NCBI RefSeq assembly: GCF_947507565.1
Contig: NC_089185.1
Span: 496,001-560,000, forward strand
From: Oscarella lobularis
Lineage: Eukaryota; Porifera; Homoscleromorpha; Homosclerophorida; Oscarellidae
Direction of reading: 5' to 3'
DNA length: 64,000 nt
The position numbers were made by a program, and so were the translations under genes. Of the stretch, positions 45,609 to 56,479 are shown one piece after another (positions within the stretch are counted from its first letter, which is position 1; the number at the start of each line of letters is the position of its first letter). The notes beneath the pieces were generated by a model. The model saw only the letters and a program-made list of their open reading frames with translations. It did not search any database and was not told the origin of the DNA.

Positions 45609-45987
45609 GGGGTTTGACAGGGGACCCCGCCCATTCGAAGAATGCGTGTGGCGACGATTGGCGTCTAATGACTTGTCAACTTGTACACGCGATGCGGTAG
45701 GGAGAACGCGAGAAACGGGCGTTTGGGTAAGCGTTCCGCGAAGAGCAAAACCTACAAGGGCAAGGATTTGCCGAAAATTCTTCATGACGACTCAAAGAGC
45801 TTCGACGCAAGAGTGAGACGTCTCGAGAGAAAACAGCGCGCGAGGAAAAAGAAAAGAAGGAACACGATCGAAGAAAGAACGGGCGATTGAAATCAACAGC
45901 GAATCAACAGTGCCTACTCCGCCCCCCCCGCCTACTCCTGAGATCACGCGTCATGTGATGGGCCATGTGATCATTGACGTCCTCAAA
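45609..45987. promoter_or_regulatory. Divergent promoter region, copy A (phosphatase / decayed BCL-2-like gene)
   Basis: This stretch separates the phosphatase 5' end from the BCL-2-like pseudogene and matches 47653-47929 over most of its length. A basic 69-codon frame (45681-45890, GKRSAKSKTYKGKDLPKIL) is open here but broken by indels in the other copy, so it is probably not a gene. A C-rich run (CCGCCCCCCCCGCC) lies near 45918. Confidence 0.5.
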
Positions 45988-46329
45988 ACTTTTCTCTACG
46001 GATCAAGAGTATGAAGAAAGTGGCGGCCTCGTTTCACGCGCCCTGCGCGTCGACGATGAAGAAGAAGGAAAACTGAGATCAAATCAAAAGAAAGCAGTAG
46101 CCGAGATCGGCGACGGACGAAGCGGTCAAGAGTATATTTGATCAGGCAGCCGAAAAAGCCGTTTACTTGTCGTCGATGGAAGAGGGACTTGCTCGCGTGG
46201 GCAAAACGGCCGATTTGCTGCGCGGCGAAAAAGTGCCAGACTACATTCCGAAAGTTTTCACGTGGGCGATAGATTACGTAAAGAATAAGAACGACGTTCA
46301 AGAAGAAGGAAAACGGCACCTGGGTTAGT
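45988..46329 (+). pseudogene. Decayed copy of the BCL-2-like gene at 47930
   Basis: The DNA closely matches the start-distal part of the intact gene at 47930-48442. It has lost the start, the segment encoding the BH3-like motif (about 110 bases between GCAGTAGCCGAGATC and GGTCAAGAG), a short block in the BH1-like helix, and bases before the last block. The frame is therefore broken. It ends at the same splice donor (GGCACCTGG/GTTAGT) as the intact gene. It forms one arm of the local tandem duplication. Confidence 0.8.
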
Positions 46330-46390
46330 AAAAAAAACGAGCCCCGTATTATTTATATATATAAGACCTCGTAAGGACGCTTGTACACCA

Positions 46391-47652
46391 TTACAGCCAC
46401 AGCAGCGGAAGGGCGATTGCAATAGACCATAATTTGTATCCGTTGACTTCACTTCCCCCACAAGGCATCGAAGCGCATTCGCCGACGTTAGTTTCACAAT
46501 CAGCCCCCGTGTATCCAGCAACGCAATTGCACCTATAGTAACCCGCAAGAGAGTCTTCCATGCATGAGCCCCCGTTCAAACAAGGCATTGACACGCATTC
46601 ATCAATATCAGTTTCACAATCAGCTCCTGTGAATCCAGTAGCGCAATTGCACTTATAGTAACCCGCAAGAGAGTCTTCCATGCATGAGCCCCCGTTCAAA
46701 CAAGGCATCGACACGCATTCATCAATATCAGTTTCACAATCAGCTCCTGTGAATCCTCTAGCACACTGACATTGATATCCTTTGACTTCACGTGTGCACG
46801 TTCCCCCATTCTGACAAGGCATTGAAGCGCAATCGCCAACGTTAGTTTCACAATCAGCCCCCGTGTATGCAGCAACGCAATTGCACTTATAGTAACCCGC
46901 AAGAGAGTCTTCCATGCATGAGCCCCCGTTCAAACAAGGCATTGACACGCATTCATCAATATCAGTTTCACAATCAGCTCCTGTGAATCCAGTAGCGCAA
47001 TTGCACTTATAGTAACCTGCAAGAGAGTCTTCCATGCATGCGCCCCCGTTTAAACAAGGCATTGACACGCATTCATCAATATCAGTCTCACACTGCTCTC
47101 CGGTATATCCTCTAGCGCACTGACACTGAAAAGCATTGGCTTCATCCACGCACATTCCCCCATTTTGACAAGGCATTGACGCACATTCGTCGATGTTAGT
47201 TGCGCAACTAGTTCCAGTGTATCCAGCAGCGCAACTGCATATATAGAAACCCGCACGAGGGTCTTCCATGCATGAGCCTCCGTACCAACAAGGCATCGAC
47301 GCGCATTCGTCAATATCAATTTCGCAGTCAACTCCAGTATATCCCTCAGCGCACTGGCATTGGTACCCATTGACTTCATCCAGGCACGTTCCTCCGTTCT
47401 GACACGGCATTGAAGCGCATTCGTCGATATTCGTCTCGCACGTCGCGCCCGTATATCCCGCGACACACGTACATACAGCTGGTCCTCCCGTATCGTCGCA
47501 CGTCGCCCCATTCTGGCACGAGTTTGGCGTGCATTGAGCGTCTGAATAAAGTTAAGGCTCGCTTATGAACGCCTAGTTTCGTCGAGTCGTACCTGCTAGA
47601 CGATTGGCAACTAGGCACAGGAAAGCCTGCGAAAGAACGAGGAAAATGACTT
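46391..47652 (-). pseudogene. Truncated duplicate of the phosphatase signal peptide and EGF array
   Basis: The sequence repeats the 5' end of the receptor phosphatase: a signal-peptide-like exon (~47594-47652, VIFLVLSQAFLCLVA), an exon starting at ~47541 (DAQCTPNSCQNGATC), then about nine EGF units reading down to ASMPCGGSEVNGYKLW and a stop at 46391. No FN3, membrane or phosphatase region follows before the BCL-2-like pseudogene. It is either a dead fragment or a small secreted EGF-only protein of ~380 residues. The frame is open throughout, so expression is not excluded. Its EGF units with LAGYYKCNC differ from most units in the full gene, so the array has evolved since duplication. Confidence 0.7.
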
Positions 47653-47929
47653 AGGGGTTTGACAGGGGACCCCGCCCATTCGAAGAATGGGCGTGGCGAC
47701 GATTGCCTCTAATGACTTGTCAACTTGTACACGCGATGCGGTAGGGAGAACGCGTTTGGGTAAGCGTTCCGCAAAGAGCGAAAACCTACAAGGGCAAGGA
47801 TTTGCCGAAAATTCTTCATGACGACTCAAAGAGCGAGACGGGCGATTGAAATCAACAGTGCCTACACACATCACATGACGCGTGATCTGAGCTCCGTCAT
47901 TTGCCGTCCAGTCGCAGGCTCGATTGAAC

Positions 47930-48679
47930 ATGTCGGTCGAGATTGGAGTCGGTGACGTCCTCAAAGCTTTTCTCTACGATCAAGAGTATGAAGAAAGTGG
48001 CGGCCTCGCTCCACGCGCCCTGCGCGCCGAAAGCGACTTCGTCGACGACGATGAAGAAGAAGAAAAACTGAGATCAAATCAAAAGAAAGCGGTAGCCGAT
48101 ATCGCCGGGGAGTTGGCGTCGATCGGCGACCAGATCGATCGCGAAAATGAATCCGCCCTCCAAGGTCCGAGCGACGTCGTCGAAGCGTTGGTCAAAAAAA
48201 CGCCGGATGAAGAAGAGGTCAAGAGAATATTTGATCAGGCAGCCGAAAAAGCCGTTTACCTGTCGTCGATGGAAGAGGGACTTGCTCGCGTGGGCGCGGT
48301 CGTTTACTTGGCCAAAAAGACGGCCGATTTGCTGCGCGGCGAAAATGTGCCAGGCCACATTTCGAAAGTTTTCACGTGGGCGATAGATTATGTGAAGAAT
48401 AAGCTGGGAACGACGTTCAAGAAGAAGGAAAACGGCACCTGGGTTAGTACCTTTGGGGGCGAGTCCCCTCCTTCATTGTTGATGAGTAATGATGATCTCA
48501 CATGTGCTAAATTGAGAGACAGAGGTTACAGAAATGCCGTTCGGCGTCAAAATAAACTAAAAACAGCCCTTTTAGTTTTTTCAAGGGGTGGAAAGGGCTG
48601 TTTCTAGTGTTCTCAAACTAATGAGGTTTCTTATCTCTCTTGCATATAGATTGCCCAGGATCCAGAAAAGCATTTTTGA
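47930..48679 (+). CDS. BCL-2 family protein, BAK/BAX-like
   Basis: Exon 1 is 47930-48442. The best second exon is 48650-48679, reading IAQDPEKHF, giving ~180 residues. A BH3-like motif (ELASIGDQIDRE, ~61-72) closely resembles the BAK pattern LAIIGDDINR. A BH1-like helix follows (GLARVGAVVYLAKKTADL, ~117-134) and a BH2-like junction falls exactly on the splice (GTW/IAQ; BAK has W-IAQ). An acidic linker precedes BH3. No C-terminal membrane anchor is visible in this model; reading through the donor gives a different 227-residue end (GESPPSLLMS) that also lacks one. A mitochondrial apoptosis role is inferred from the family; pro- or anti-apoptotic activity cannot be told from sequence. It is divergently arranged with the EGF fragment. 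Confidence 0.75.
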
Positions 48680-48767
48680 GAGCAGCGGCAGTTGCAAATG
48701 ACAGAAGACTTAACATAGATGATATGTTTCGTTTATTTTGATTCTGTATTAGCTAGCAGTTATTGCA

Positions 48768-49323
48768 TCAGTAAGCATCCTCATCCTCTTCGTCCTTCTT
48801 CAGTGTGGTCACTTGCTACGAGTACATAATATAGACACTGTTAGACAGTACAAGCCTTTACCTCTTCCTTGCTGATGTACACGCCGTACGTATCCGTCCA
48901 CTTTTCGATTTTCGCCGCCAACGACGCTTTGATGTCTGCGTTGACGCGTACTGCGTAGCGTCCCAGCGCCAAAAGCCACGAAAACGCTTGTGGACGGTCG
49001 ACGATGTGGCTAATCGTCTCTTCGAGCATGCTCACCGTCACTGGATACTTGGTCGCTTTCTCCACGAACTCCGCTCCCTTCTTTTCGACCTCGACCGGAT
49101 CGATTTCGTTCGCCCGTTCCTTGAGAAAGCGCACCATTTTCTTTCTGCCGTCTAGCATGCGTCTTTCGCTTGGAAGAAGCTGTTGATGCCGTTCGTTATC
49201 GCCTCGCGGAACGACATTCTCGCTGCCTTCCTTCAATGTGCTGTCGACGTCTTCATCGGGATCGCAGCACACAGTAAGGAAATCGTTAAAGTCTCCAAAT
49301 CGAACAACTCCCTCGAGCGACAT
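48768..49323 (-). CDS. Small helical protein, possibly a divergent BCL-2-like protein
   Basis: Exon 1 is 49323-48862 and joins in phase to 48815-48768 (QVTTLKKDEEDEDAY), giving 169 residues. Without the intron the frame stops a few codons later (KACTV). The protein is helical, with SMLEETISHIVDR, a hydrophobic helix AFSWLLALGRYAVRVNADI (~113-131) that could correspond to BH1/helix 5, and KWTDTYGVYISKEE that could fill the BH2 position. No convincing BH3 is seen and there is no membrane anchor. The link to BCL-2 rests on layout, length and the neighbouring BAK-like gene, so it is tentative. Confidence 0.6.
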
Positions 49324-49504
49324 GGCGGGAGTTGTAGCCGTGTGACTGAGCTACTTTTTTTCGTCTCTCCCTGTAGTGCGCGTGGTGGGAACGCGCGCGC
49401 AGACTCGACTAAAAATGTGCGCGAAATGGACTGGACGAATAATCGGTAACGAAATGGAAATTTACAGTCAAAATAACCTCGACTTTCTACCTAGATGAAA
49501 TTTC

Positions 49505-50212
49505 TCAGTCGTTCTTCATCTCATGCTGATAGTTGGGACCAATACTGCTCTCTGCATACGACTTAGCTAGCAGTCGAAGCGGCTCTTTCATATCCCAATT
49601 CTCTGCGATTAATCGACGAGAAACAGACGCAATAAAGGCGAGAGGATTCTGCGGTTGAAACATTTCCTTCAACTGATTCATAGCCTGGTCAAAAATGGCT
49701 TGAGAAAGCGATTGAGCTTCACGAGCCATAGAACTCAATGGACCATGAAACAACTGCCTAACACTGTCAGCCAAGCCAGGGCCAGGGCCACACCGCTTCT
49801 CTTCGACTTTACGCATTGCCTTCTCTATGCAGTGAGCAATCGTTGCACGCGCTTCCTCTTGTTTATTACGGATAATCGTCGGTGGGGCTTCACTGGTCGA
49901 GGGCATCGTTGTAGCGTCGTTTTCGGCTTTGTTTGTTGCCGTAATGTCCTTCTCTTTATCCGCCGTTTCGAGACATCCGACGGCCGCATCGCTTACGACG
50001 GCACTCGGAAGCTTCCACGACTGCATTGCCGCTTTTTTGAAAGCCGCGTCAAACGACGACGCGGTCTCGCAAGGCTCGTCTTGATCGATTCCGTCGCTAG
50101 CGACGAGCGGCGGCGATTGGGACTCGATGTAGCATTCTCGAGCCTTTTCGATCGCTTCTTCGCTCAAGAGCAGGTCCAGGAGCTCAGACGTCGGCACGAC
50201 GACGCGCTGCAT
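49505..50212 (-). CDS. Uncharacterised helical protein
   Basis: From the ATG at 50212 (MQRVVVPTSELLDLLLSE) the single frame gives 235 residues; an upstream in-frame start at 50308 adds basic residues and is less likely. The middle (~70-125) is acidic and Thr/Ala-rich and probably disordered. The C-terminal ~100 residues are helical: SLSQAIFDQAMNQLKEMF, PLAFIASVSRRLIAENW and EPLRLLAKSYAESS. The segment IFDQA followed ~16 residues later by L-A-x-[VI] resembles the BAK-like neighbour (IFDQAAEKA ... GLARVGAVV), a weak hint of common origin. No signal peptide, anchor or known domain is visible. Confidence 0.6.
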   Translation of the reverse strand: MQRVVVPTSELLDLLLSEEAIEKARECYIESQSPPLVASDGIDQDEPCETASSFDAAFKKAAMQSWKLPSAVVSDAAVGCLETADKEKDITATNKAENDATTMPSTSEAPPTIIRNKQEEARATIAHCIEKAMRKVEEKRCGPGPGLADSVRQLFHGPLSSMAREAQSLSQAIFDQAMNQLKEMFQPQNPLAFIASVSRRLIAENWDMKEPLRLLAKSYAESSIGPNYQHEMKND

Positions 50213-50346
50213 GGCGATTTCAACAAGCGCTGTCCGCTTTCTACACTGTACTATGAGATGGCGGCGGGTTTTCCTGGATGCAGCGTTTCCTGAAAGGTCA
50301 GTGCGCAATATGCCCCGTATGTGGCGATTAAATGATTAAATACATT

Positions 50347-51819
50347 CTAATCTTCATTGGCTTCCATGAAATTTTCCTTGCTATCGTCGCGACTACTATC
50401 AGTGCAGTCCATGCTTTCCTTCCCCTTGACAGCTGTTAAAGACGTGGCAGCTGATTCACTACGGAAAATGCTGTGTAGCAGGAGCTTAGAGTCGAGTCCA
50501 CAGGTTCGAAAGCAATCGTCTGAAGAGAGCCAGGCCAGGCCACGAACAAGATCAGTGTGATCAGAACTTTTGTAACTAGGAGAAGAGCAAAATTTGGCTT
50601 ATGCTTTAGTAAGAGTTTTTTCGCTCTTACACTGTCTCGTTCTTTAGTGTATCTGTCACAATAGCAAGACTGTCATTGGAGACCGAGGCTAAAAGATTAA
50701 AGCTAGATAAATTGCTATTAGCAGGGGATCAAAATGTTCTGGAAATTCTAAATACCTTTGCTTAGAAAACGCTAATCTATTCACTGCATCTGCATGTATG
50801 GGCCATTTTCTACTGGCACCATCATTTTTCATATCCATTAAAACTACTTGACCAGTTTCATCACCTGGACAGAGGAGAGGTCCAACAGCTCAGATTCTTA
50901 TATGTACCAGTCACCTAGAGCCAGCACTTCACTTCCATCCATTTTCCATGCTATGCTTCGAACGCCAACTCCCCGTAGTTCAGAACCTTAGACAAAAAAT
51001 ATAGAAGAGAGCAGACAGAGACTCCGTGTCACTAACAGAATAATTTCCTAGCTGGCTTCACTTCTTGTCTAAGATCCCACATCCTAGCAATGCCATCCTA
51101 GAGACAAAAGCTCCACCAACTACAGCCCAGACCCTAGCTATAGTCTACCTGAGAAGCGGACACTAAAATGTCAGGATTTACTGGACTGAACGAAACCGAA
51201 TAGACAGCCTCAGCATGAGCTGCAAAGTATCAATATAAAAACGACTCGGTTTCTGCGTATCTGCACCTAGATAACTTCGACCGCATTCTTTCCCCAGGTC
51301 CCACACCCTCACACTAAACGTACAAAAAAAATCCAATAGAAAAAAAAAAGAAGAAAGCTATCTTCTAAATGACCTCGCGTCCCAACTGCCGCTCGCCACG
51401 CGCAGTTTGTCCGCGCTAACGCTAACCGATTGCGCGACGTCGTCGTGCTCGACGAGCGTCCGCTCGAACTCGATTCGCTTTAGCGTTTCGACTTCTCGCC
51501 ACAGATCGACGGTGCCGGCGTCGCCCGTCGTTACGAGACGCTTGTCGCTCGCGTTCGTCTCGAGCCACGTCAAATCGGTGTTGCCCGACTCGGTCGGGGC
51601 CCAAGCGGACGCGTGCTGCGCGTCGAACGTGCGACTGTCCGACTCGAACGTCCAAACGCTGCCGCCCCAAAGGGTTCCCGTTAGAGATGAAGCGGCCAAG
51701 GCGATGCGACCGTCTGTCGAGCCGAAAAACGTTGCAGACGTGCGCGCAGGGGGTCGATTCGGTTTACCTTGATCGTGTCCGAGCGCTTCGAAGTGCTGAT
51801 CCATGGAGAACGAAGCCAT
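50347..51819 (-). CDS. WDR77: WD40 protein WDR77 (MEP50), PRMT5 cofactor
   Basis: The first exon starts at ATG 51819 (MASFSMDQHFEAL); an out-of-frame upstream ATG at 51863 overlaps it. The order of segments follows WDR77: IALAASSLTGTLWGGSVWTF, NTDLTWLET, LVTTGDAGTVDLW, VEHDDVAQSVSVSADKLRVA, SFSPVNPDILVSASQDGIAR, MWDLR, SEVLALGDETGQVVLMDM, ASVSNDSLAIVTDTLKNET, and the last exon (50566-50347) DHTDLVRGLAWLSSDDC ending in an acidic tail. WDR77 forms an octamer with PRMT5 for symmetric arginine dimethylation of histones and Sm proteins. About eight exons with ~45-60 base introns. Confidence 0.87.
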
Positions 51820-52039
51820 TTTCGGCTTGAGTACAGTAGCGCGCTGCGTGCCGTGCTGCACATGACTCGAGATAAAGAATAATCGTTAATTAATCCTAAG
51901 ACTACAAAATATTAGCATTGCGGTTACCAGAAAAACACCTAGATTACCAATTATGTTTGTACTGCGACCTCGCCACCAAGGATGTGGCAAAGCACTGTCT
52001 CTATTTACTAGTCTTCCTTTTCTACGTATCTAAACGTCA

Positions 52040-55000
52040 TTAGTTTGTCCGAGACAGCTTTCCGATGACGCGAATAAGCGCCGCGTTTTCGTCTTTCAGC
52101 TTGCTCACCTGTTTATGAAGATCGGCATTCTGTAAGTGTGCAAATCTAGTGGTTTATAAGGACTGCCTGCTCAAGTACTGCACCTCATCTACGTTCTTCT
52201 CTAAATCGTCTTGACGATTTTCAAGCAATCTCCTCTCCTAAAAAATAATATTGCTGAAGCTATTTTTTTCCCATTCGGGGATTTCTCTAACCCGCTTCTC
52301 CGCTTCGTACTTCCCTCTCAAGCCGTCTATTTTCTAAAGAGCAGACGCCATCATCATCAGGCGACTGACATTCCACAAGCGCAATAGCTCACTTCAAACG
52401 CCTGTTTCAGTTGCGCCTCCAATTCCTTCACTTTCCCCTGCGACTCGACGTACTTCTCCTTCAGTCGCCGGTACTTGATTCTCTCCTCTTCGTACAACTG
52501 CGGCAAACACCCGTATCAAGAAAATGGAAAAAAGAAAAGCTCTAACTACTAACCATCAAATAATCAGTCTGACTATCTTCAGGACTGCTAGACCCATGAC
52601 GAACCGTCCCTACCAACCGTTTCACCGACGACGACGCCGTTGCCATAGCTGGAACGCCTTCGGCGCTGATGTCCGAATCAGGCGATCCCTCTTTGCTGTC
52701 TCCCCCCTAATATCAACCAACAGTGCAAACACAGAGAAAGCGCACCATCTGCTTTATTACCTGGACAACAAACACGGGGCCTGTCGGTCGTCTAGGTTTC
52801 TTCACGTAACGCTTTTTAGTAGCGAGCGTCGCCTTTTTCTCGTCAGAACGACCTCCGGTCTTCGCATCATCTGAAGCTCCCACCGCCGCCGCAGCAACCT
52901 ACATAAACAATCGTTACCAGACGAATAGCATTTTATCCATCCCTATTAGTCGCGTTACCGATCGCGTCTTGTCGCCGTCGCGGTGGTCCTTTTTGACGTA
53001 CTTTATGAGACGACGTTTTTGCCCTGCCGCCGTCGCGTCGTCTTCCTCTTCCCGCTGATCGGAACCATCCTTTCGCACTTCGCTACTACCTTCTGGTTCT
53101 CGTCTCGCTTCCGTCGCCGACGGCGGCGGAAACGTCGTCGCCGTCGGCGTCGAATACGACGGCGGCTTTGCGGAGACGAGCGTCGGCGGATCGGCGTCGT
53201 CGTCTTTGAAAACGCGAGCTTTGGGACGAGCGCGCGGTTTGAACGCCGACTGACGCGGCGGCGAATACGATTGTTCGTCTTTCGCTTCCGCGTCATTTGT
53301 CGTCGTCGCCTCTGCCGCCTCCGCCGCCTCTCTTGCGTCTTCCGCTTCGTCATCCGGATTTCCCTTCGAGGTCGTCGACTCGTTCTGAGAACGTCAGCTT
53401 TGTTCTCTTCCCTACCCCCCGCGTTTCTGTCCTTACTTCTGAGTCGCCGGCACTTTTTTTCTTCGCTTCGGCGACGAGCGGTCCAAACAGAGCGCCGCCG
53501 CCCGTCTGCATTCGATCTTCGCGCGATCGCCGAGCCTTTTTACGTCGCTGCGTTTCTGATATTTTTGACGGCACCGGCGTCGGCGTCGGCGGCGGAGCGG
53601 ATGGTACGGCCACAGACGGCGGCGTCGCATCCGTCGGCGAAGACTCTTTCGCTTCATCGGTTCCATTTTCAGTTTCTCCGCCCGGCGACGCCTATAAGAA
53701 AATAGAATTGAGATGAGATGCTAATTCTAAGATTCCTTCTCGTACTTTTTCTCCTTCTTCTTCTTCTTCTTCTTCTTCTTCTTCGTCATCGTCCAATGAT
53801 TGGCGCGCCTCTTTCAGGTCCTCGGATCGCACCGACTGCGTTGGACGTCGCGTCTGTCGCGTTCGCTTCGCTTTGTCTTTTCGCTTTGCTTCCGGCTCCT
53901 TGGGGCTGTGATCCATCGCGCCGCTTCGACTCGGCGTGAAACCGGTCGTCGTCGACGGAACGGTCAGAGCGCCGGCCACAGCCGTCGCATCTAGAGTCGA
54001 ACTATAGGCGAAACACGAACGCAGGAAAAAAGAAAACAACGCACCGTCTTCGGCCTTTTTGGCGGCTTCTTTCGCGTGGTGATCGACGGTAATATCGTGC
54101 GCCAGGAACGGCGACTCCTTCACCTTCCCCTTCATAGTAGCAGCGTCTTCGATACTATTCGCCACTGGCACCTAAGAAACAGATCGTCTCTCTCTTTTCT
54201 CTTCACTGGGCACGATGCCTGCCTTTTCGGAGAGTAATAGCGAATTGTCGCCACTCGCCGCGTCGACGCTCTTTCCCGCCCCTGCGGCGATTCCTCGTCG
54301 CGCTCCCAGAGGCGAATTCAAAAGATTCGAGAGTGCGCTTGCTACAACCGATCTTCCTCCTGACGCCGTCGTCGTCGTCGTCGTCGCGGCTCGTTTCTCC
54401 GCCGTCGAATCCACGTCTCGTCGCTGCAGAAGCGCGGGTCCCGATCTCCCAGGAGACGGCGACGGGGAGGGTTTCGTCTGTTGATGATCCGAGCTCAATA
54501 TTAGAGATAATCCCGTGCCGCCGCCGCTTGACGACGGCAGTGAGGTCGTCGGCGGCTGGGGAGGAGGAGTCGATTCGTCTTTGAACGATTCCTGAATGTC
54601 GCGCTCTTGAGAAATGTCGCGTCGACCGCTAATTCCCTTTTCGAGTCGACTAATAGACGTTCTAGAAAACGAAAGTATATTTTTTATCGCATTTTCGCTT
54701 CCTTCTTTTCCCTCACCGTCGAACCATTTTCTCTTTTCTAATTCTCTGCACGGCCTCAAAGACGCCACTCTAGAAGAGATGGCATCATGAGTAGTAGTAC
54801 TCTTTGTACTAAAAAATTCTTTTACCTTTGATCTATCCAAACTCCCCTTTCTCCTCATCTCTTCCTGCTTATCCTTAAGATCCAGCAACACTTTCCTATG
54901 CTTCTCCTCCTCGCACAGATCCTCCGCCGTTTCACCCTAAAATCAAAAAAAATAATAATAATAAGACAATCACGTAAGAAAAAACGGACAAACCGCATAA

Positions 55001-56275
55001 GTTTTTGCGTCAAATTTCGCCCCATTGAGCGAGAGAAGCTCGCACGCTTCCGTCTGTCCCCAATGAGCGGCAGCGTGCAACGGCGTCCATCCGTCGCGAT
55101 CTCTCGCATTGACGTCGACAGCGGCAGCCAGCAACGACCTAAAAAACGGACACGCACCAATTTCAAAACAGCGCAAAAAAATCGACTTCGTTATATTTCG
55201 TCGCAATTCGAATTAATTAATTAATTAATTAAATAGGTTTCTTCTAAATGATCCCTACTTAATCGCTCCGATGTATCCTTTCGCGCAGGCGACGTGAAGC
55301 GCGGTCGCGCCGCCCGTGCTCGGATAGAGATCGGTCGACGAGCCGGATTTGAGCATTTTTTCGGCGTCCGACATCATGATCCACTCTTCGGCATTCCGCG
55401 CGTCATTCAAGTCCACGCCTACGTAGGGTACACATGTCAAAAACAATGGGGGCAACGGGCGTTCGTGCCTTGTCGATCGATTTCGTCGACGAGATACTGC
55501 TTCACTTCGGCGTCTTCGGCTAAATCGACGGGCAATTCGCCTTCGTTGTTCGCGAGCGAGATATTGGCGCCGCGTTCGATGAGGAATCTGTCCAACGTAC
55601 CCCCGTGACCCGGTAAAATGACTGAAAAAATAAAAAGCCTACTTGACTATGGATAGATGCCCGCAGTTGGCGGCGGCGTGTAGCGCAGTCCACCCTTCGT
55701 TGTCCATCGCGTTGATATTCGCTCCCTCGTCGAGCAGGAGCTTGATCATGTCGTCGTTGCCGTCAATTGCGCACTAAAAAACAGTAGCACAGCTAGTAGC
55801 ACGTCGATCGATAGTAGCGAAACGGGGCTGGCCGGAAGAGTCGATGTAGGGGGGCCCCGCGATTTCGCGCTCCCTTCGGAAGCGATCGCAAGCGTCGATC
55901 TCGCGGAACGTTCCCACGCGCTTGACGGGACGAACGAGGACGAATCAGTACGCGCCCGCGGCAAACGAGACGCGTAAATCCTTTTTTTCTTCCTCTCCCG
56001 CTAACCTGGTGAAGGGCGGTGAGACCGTCGACGTTCGCGTAGTTGACGTCGCTGCCGTCCTTCAATAGACGACGCACTTCGTCCTCGTCGTCGCTCGATG
56101 TCGCCGCGAGAAAGACGACGCCGTCGTCGAATTTTACTTTCGTGCCGAGGCGATCTTTCGAAATAGGCGTTTCGGTGTTCGCTTCGTTCGCTTCCCATCG
56201 CTTGATCTGCTGTTGCCGTTCGTTTGCGGCCGTTTCCGAGCGAGCGGGATGCTTCGGTGACCACGGTTGGGCCAT
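52040..56275 (-). CDS. PPP1R12: Myosin phosphatase targeting subunit (MYPT/PPP1R12)
   Basis: The gene starts at ATG 56275. The PP1-docking KVKFD motif is present and runs into the first ankyrin repeat (DVNYANVDGLTALHQ). Further ankyrin repeats are ALHVACAKGYIGA and DGWTPLHAAAHWGQTEAC. A long, Ser/Thr/Pro-rich disordered middle spans ~54.9-53.0 kb. It retains the ROCK-type inhibitory site RRPTQSV (Thr codon at 53839-53841), matching RRSTQGV of vertebrate MYPT1, followed by DLKEARQSL and a Glu tract. The C-terminus is a coiled coil ending ENAALIRVIGKLSR, as in MYPT1. It should target PP1 to myosin light chain and control contractility. A second (T853-type) site is not evident. About 18 exons; it lies just upstream of WDR77 on the same strand. 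Confidence 0.92.
53753..53784. repeat. TTC/GAA microsatellite encoding a glutamate run in MYPT
   Basis: About ten TTC triplets on the plus strand encode an E-run in the MYPT coding strand directly after DDD. Length variation here would change only the acidic tract near the inhibitory phosphorylation site. Confidence 0.85.
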
Positions 56276-56479
56276 TTTTTCTCACTCGACTCGCTCTCCT
56301 TTGCCGAGACAATATATTACATCGATGTCAATAGACCGCATGCGCGCGTAAAATGACGTCAGAGTCAACAAGTAGCGCGCTAGCAGAATGAGAAAGCGCA
56401 GGGCGTCTGTCTAATTGATTTCACATAGCATCCTGATACCAACTACTATGAATAAAATAAGCACATGCCAATATGTTAG

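Noticed and set aside
45681-45890. Basic 69-codon frame upstream of the receptor phosphatase
   Set aside because: The duplicate copy near 47.7-47.85 kb has indels that break it, so it is not under protein-coding constraint.
52983-53705. 240-codon Arg-rich plus-strand frame
   Set aside because: Antisense shadow of the disordered MYPT region.
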